A DNA stretch of 64,000 nucleotides, from assembly GCA_036265385.1 (NCBI GenBank), contig DATAPD010000042.1:124001-188000 (forward strand). The letters are read 5' to 3'. The translations under genes were made by a program, and so were the position numbers. This DNA comes from DATAPD01 sp036265385 (lineage in GTDB: Bacteria; Acidobacteriota; Terriglobia; Terriglobales; Acidobacteriaceae). The notes beneath the pieces were generated by a model that saw only the letters and a program-made list of their open reading frames with translations, was not told the origin of the DNA and did no database searches. This document shows positions 60,866-64,000 of the stretch, piece after piece (the first letter of the stretch is position 1; the number at the start of each line of letters is the position of its first letter).

Positions 60866-62356
60866 ATGCAGAAAATCGCGCTACTTTACGATGCCAGCCA
60901 GGCTGTTCTCTCGACCTTTGAGCTGGATGAAGTCCTGCGGCAAATCCTTGCCATCGCGCGCGATTATTTCCATCTGCAGAACGTCGCAATACTGCTTCTC
61001 GATAAACAAACTCAGGAGCTCGTTGTTCGTAGCCAGATCGGCTGGGATCAAGGACTGGATGCGGTTCGATTACACGTCGGAGAAGGAATCACCGGCGCCG
61101 CCGCGTCAGAGAAGCGTCCCATTTATGCTCCGGACGTCACAGCGGATTCCCGCTACATCAACTGCGCACGTACGACTCGCTCTGAATTGGCAATCCCCCT
61201 GATGGTGCGCGACGAGGTGGTGGGCGTGCTGGATTGTCAGAGCGAGAACATCAACTACTTCAATAATGAAACCATTGACCTGTTAACTCTTTTTTCTACG
61301 CAAGCTTCCATGGCCCTACAAAATGCGCGCCTTTATTCGCTTGAGCGCCGTCGCGCTCAGCAACTGGAAGCAATCAATGCGATCGCGCAACAGACAACGC
61401 TGGTGCTTGACGTAAATGATCTCCTCCAGACCGTCTGCACGCTCATTCAGGAAGCATTTCGGGTTGATCACGTATCAGTCCTCTTGAGAGATGAAGATGA
61501 TCTGGTGCTACGCGCGCAGCAAGGAAGTCTGACGCTCAGAATGACGGAGGGAGGGCGCTTGCCAGCTGGCTCAGAGTCCTGGGGACAATGCCTTGCATCC
61601 GGCACCACTCTCATCGAGGACGATTTGCAGGGTAAGCCCGGGGCCTGTTTCTACGCCGAAACTGTTTCGCGGATGTACATCCCCCTGGTCTCATTCGGCC
61701 AGTCTCTGGGCATCTTGATGCTGGACAGCAAAACGCGCGGAAAGTTCCAGCCTGGCGACCACCAGCCGCTCGAATCCGTTGCGGATATTTGCGCGACGGC
61801 CATTCAAAATGCGCACTACGTTGAACGTGTAAAGCAACTGGCTTACATCGATGGCTTAACCGGAATTTTCAATCGCCGCTTCTTTGAGATGCGCATCAGC
61901 GAAGAGATGGAACGTGCACGCCGTTTCACTGCAGGAATGTCGGTCATCATGATTGATATTGATCAATTCAAGCGGCTGAACGACGAATTCGGACATCTTT
62001 TAGGCGACGAAGTTCTACGCCAAGTCTCCTCGCTTTTTCACCAGCAGCTACGGAAAATCGACGTCGTCTGCCGTTATGGTGGAGAGGAATTCGCGATCTT
62101 GTTGTCGCAAACGGACCCCCAATACAGCCTCGCCGTGGCCGAAAAACTCCGCCGTGTCGTGGAAAGCTGGCAGTTCCCCGGGGTTCCGCGTGCCGTCACG
62201 ATTAGCGCGGGTGTGGCTTCTTTCCCGGAGCATGGAACCAGTCGCGATGACTTGATGAAAGCGGCCGATGCCGGACTTTATGCCGCAAAACAGAGTGGTA
62301 GAAACTGTGTGGTGATTGGCGGCCCGCTCGGCCGCGTTGCTCAAGCTGGCTCTTGA
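60866..62356 (+). CDS. GAF-GAF-GGDEF diguanylate cyclase
   Basis: The 496-residue cytoplasmic protein has two GAF sensor domains (about 15-155 and 175-310), then a GGDEF domain (about 325-490). The active site GGEEF is at 405-409. The RKID at 396-399, five residues before it, is an intact inhibitory I-site. Both support c-di-GMP synthesis with product inhibition, as in PleD. No membrane helix is seen, so the signal should be a cytosolic small molecule. It lies across a 218-base region from the receiver-TonB fusion. Confidence 0.93.
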   Translation: MQKIALLYDASQAVLSTFELDEVLRQILAIARDYFHLQNVAILLLDKQTQELVVRSQIGWDQGLDAVRLHVGEGITGAAASEKRPIYAPDVTADSRYINCARTTRSELAIPLMVRDEVVGVLDCQSENINYFNNETIDLLTLFSTQASMALQNARLYSLERRRAQQLEAINAIAQQTTLVLDVNDLLQTVCTLIQEAFRVDHVSVLLRDEDDLVLRAQQGSLTLRMTEGGRLPAGSESWGQCLASGTTLIEDDLQGKPGACFYAETVSRMYIPLVSFGQSLGILMLDSKTRGKFQPGDHQPLESVADICATAIQNAHYVERVKQLAYIDGLTGIFNRRFFEMRISEEMERARRFTAGMSVIMIDIDQFKRLNDEFGHLLGDEVLRQVSSLFHQQLRKIDVVCRYGGEEFAILLSQTDPQYSLAVAEKLRRVVESWQFPGVPRAVTISAGVASFPEHGTSRDDLMKAADAGLYAAKQSGRNCVVIGGPLGRVAQAGS

Positions 62357-62400
62357 AGTGCAGGTCGGTCGCGTCCCGCCGTCCATTCAACCCGAAATAA

Positions 62401-63654
62401 CTAAATCGGCAGCTGTCCGCCAAATGGCTGCTCTTGCAAGAGCTCTTGCTGGTTATCAATTTCGTCTTGCTGCTGTTCGCGCAACTGTTCCTGTTGCTCT
62501 TGTTCCTGCTCCCGCAATTGCTCTTGTTGTTCCCGTTGCCGATCGCGGAGTTGTTCTTGTTGCTCTCTTTCCTGCTCGCGCATTTGTTCTTGCTCGTCCC
62601 TCATCTGTTCGCGCAACTCCTGCGAGCGCTCAGTCATTTCCCGCTTCAACTCTTCCATTTGTTGTTGTAAACATTCTTTCGTCTGCTTGTTAGATTCGCG
62701 AACGGCCAGCTCGATTTGTGGTTGCAGCTTGGCAATCTGTGCTTGGATGTCTGCGAGATTTCCCACGAGATTCGCATCGACATCTGGGATTTCCAGATCA
62801 TCGAGCGCGTTGAAGTCGAAGTCCTCTTGGATCAGCTCCCCCGATTCTTTGCGCTCGGGCAGTGTCAAAGTCAAAGTCTGCTCTTTTTTCTCGCGAACGA
62901 TTCCAACGGTAACTGCATTTCCATCCTTGGAACGCAATGCGTGTGTGAAATCGCTCGCATCGTGCACTGGCTGCTCGTTTACCTTTACGACCACGTCGCC
63001 TGCACGGAATCCGGCTTTTTCTGCTCGACTACCTTTTTCGACTGAGCGGATCAGCACGCCATTTCCACTCTTTACGCCGAAAAATTCACCAAGCTGCGGA
63101 GTAATATTCTCGACCGCAAGGCCGCTGCGCATCGACGAATGCACGACCACCACCGAAACAGGCACATCGAATTCCGGTACGGGCGGAATCGGCGGCATCG
63201 CAATCTTGAAGTCCTTGTTATTTGAACTCCAAGCCATCGACTTGCGCCGATCAGCCAGTTGCACTTTCATCGAAAGCGGCTGGCCGTCTCGGCTGATGTT
63301 GAGGGTGACAATACGGCCCGGAGGAGTTTCACGAATTAACCGCCGTAATTGGGCGCCACTTTCCACCGGCGTTCCGTTCAGCGCGAGAATGACATCGTGC
63401 TCCTTGACGCCCGCCTTTCCTGCGGGAGCATCCTGGTCAACCATCGTGACTTCGACGCCACGCTCTTCTTTCAACTTCAGTGCACTCACACGGTCGGACG
63501 TGATCTCGTTGATGTCCACGCCGAGATAAGAACCTGTCCCCGCCTCTTCACTTCCATAGCCCCAAGCTTCACCGAAGGGTTCGTAGGATTGCTCGGCATA
63601 AACGAGAGCAGCTAGCACTCCTACTATCCCCAGAACCAAAATGAGCTTCCGCAT
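62401..63654 (-). CDS. Secreted two-PDZ protein with Glu/Gln-rich coiled-coil tail
   Basis: 417 residues from the ATG at 63654 (a run of six G upstream). A signal peptide (LILVLGIVGVLAALVYA) is followed by PDZ1 (about 40-130, AGKAGVKEHDVILALNGTPV) and PDZ2 (about 180-265, RAEKAGFRAGDVVVKVNEQPV). No protease catalytic triad is present, so it is not DegP. The last 110 residues are almost wholly Gln, Glu and Arg in short repeats such as EQQEQLREQ, predicted as a long coiled coil. It follows a beta-rich adhesin-like gene on the same strand. Confidence 0.85.
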   Translation of the reverse strand: MRKLILVLGIVGVLAALVYAEQSYEPFGEAWGYGSEEAGTGSYLGVDINEITSDRVSALKLKEERGVEVTMVDQDAPAGKAGVKEHDVILALNGTPVESGAQLRRLIRETPPGRIVTLNISRDGQPLSMKVQLADRRKSMAWSSNNKDFKIAMPPIPPVPEFDVPVSVVVVHSSMRSGLAVENITPQLGEFFGVKSGNGVLIRSVEKGSRAEKAGFRAGDVVVKVNEQPVHDASDFTHALRSKDGNAVTVGIVREKKEQTLTLTLPERKESGELIQEDFDFNALDDLEIPDVDANLVGNLADIQAQIAKLQPQIELAVRESNKQTKECLQQQMEELKREMTERSQELREQMRDEQEQMREQEREQQEQLRDRQREQQEQLREQEQEQQEQLREQQQDEIDNQQELLQEQPFGGQLPI

Positions 63655-63674
63655 AAGCCCCCCGATTGTTCCCA

Positions 63675-64000
63675 TCACCGGCTAGCGCGCCGGATAATGA
63701 TGTCGCCGGTTGTGGTTCGCACTTTCAGAATCGGACCTCCACCATTCAACTTGCCTTCCGCCGTTACAGTCTTCGGTCCCCACTGTCCGCCCTCGGAGCG
63801 CACTGCGATATCGGAAAAGTCTGAGCGGATGGTGTGCCCGTTCGCGAGTTCGATCGCAGCTCGCACCGTGACGTTCAAATCCGACGCGAGATAAACCGTA
63901 ATGTCGCCTGCAGATGTTTCCAACGTTGAGTCCGTGCGGTCCGTACCAGAAACAAACCTGGCTACAATTCCTCCGCCTCCAGTTTCAGCGCGAGCTGAGG
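63675..64000 (-). CDS. DUF4097-like beta-strand repeat protein (3' end, partial)
   Basis: The open frame runs off the right edge of the window, so the start is missing. At least 107 residues are visible as regular short beta strands with GDI turns (SAGDITVYLAS, TTTGDIIIRRAS), typical of the DUF4097 or adhesin-like beta-helix family. Its stop lies 20 bases before the PDZ gene start, so the two are probably one operon. Function is unknown; homologues often sit beside PDZ or anti-sigma genes. Confidence 0.75.
   Translation of the reverse strand, partial: SARAETGGGGIVARFVSGTDRTDSTLETSAGDITVYLASDLNVTVRAAIELANGHTIRSDFSDIAVRSEGGQWGPKTVTAEGKLNGGGPILKVRTTTGDIIIRRASR

Noticed and set aside
62434..62670. 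Leu/Phe-rich plus-strand frame that looks like a membrane protein
   Set aside because: It is the antisense of the Gln/Glu repeat region; GAG/CAG codons read backward give Leu-rich sequence.
1..64000. CRISPR array, prophage or insertion sequence
   Set aside because: No spaced direct repeats, transposase, integrase or phage structural genes were found by reading; only short intergenic inverted repeats.
1..64000. tRNA or rRNA genes
   Set aside because: No GGTTCGAATCC-like T-arm with a matching acceptor stem and no rRNA core sequence was noticed. A tRNAscan-type search would be decisive; a hit would refute this.

Overview
The window looks like a chromosomal stretch of a Gram-negative acidobacterium, most likely class Terriglobia. 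This is an inference from gene content, not a database result. The signs are an Oar-like TonB-dependent receptor with an N-terminal carboxypeptidase-regulatory domain, LptD with Cys motifs, several secreted Tat substrates, a CdaA-CdaR-GlmM cluster in a diderm, and many lipoproteins. No rRNA, tRNA, CRISPR array, insertion sequence or prophage was seen. Coding density is high and no gene-free stretch exceeds about 285 bp. || Layout. 1-3170: end of a tonB gene, exbB, two exbD genes and a TPR lipoprotein, forming a proton-driven energizing complex for outer-membrane transport. 3171-6859: a GT39-like membrane glycosyltransferase, then a biotin carboxylase and biotin carrier pair that looks like a split acyl-CoA carboxylase alpha subunit. 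6867-12298 (minus): lptD, larE, a DsbA-like lipoprotein and a PpiC/SurA-like lipoprotein. 12446-15690: an RDD membrane protein, two small secreted Cys-Cys-rich proteins and a TIGR01777 epimerase. 15975-22997: Rel (p)ppGpp enzyme, RidA, secreted FKBP, ribosomal protein bL28, a DUF971 protein, a UvrD/PcrA helicase and a tiny basic protein. 23126-28509: APC permease with an apparent CTG start, adenosine deaminase, two tandem acyl carrier proteins, FabF and a PilZ protein. 28543-32484: a divergent pair of secreted metallopeptidases. 32682-34713: response regulator, HDOD protein and a broken CheR/response-regulator junction. 34846-42289: glmM, cdaR, cdaA (c-di-AMP), xseA, dtd, class II photolyase and folP. 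42348-49708: a glycoside-hydrolase-like protein, a Tat-secreted sugar-related protein and a 1,217-residue TonB-dependent receptor. 49833-56268: DUF488, cytochrome c, an Mce protein, an M13 peptidase, a DUF1634/TauE exporter pair and lipA. 56385-64000: STAS plus pseudo-receiver protein, a DUF1080 and Gfo/Idh/MocA pair, a receiver-TonB fusion, a GAF-GAF-GGDEF cyclase, a PDZ protein with a Glu/Gln-rich coil, and a partial DUF4097-like protein. || How the genes work together. Envelope biogenesis and energized outer-membrane uptake dominate. Three nucleotide messenger systems (ppGpp, c-di-AMP, c-di-GMP) are represented. The most unusual items are: the fusion of a receiver-like domain to TonB; the operon that places LptD beside a thiol oxidoreductase and a PpiC chaperone, with LptD carrying the cysteines this maturation would need; the Cys-Cys-rich secreted pair; the deletion-like junction between a response regulator and CheR; and the permease without an ATG, GTG or TTG start upstream of its first membrane helix.
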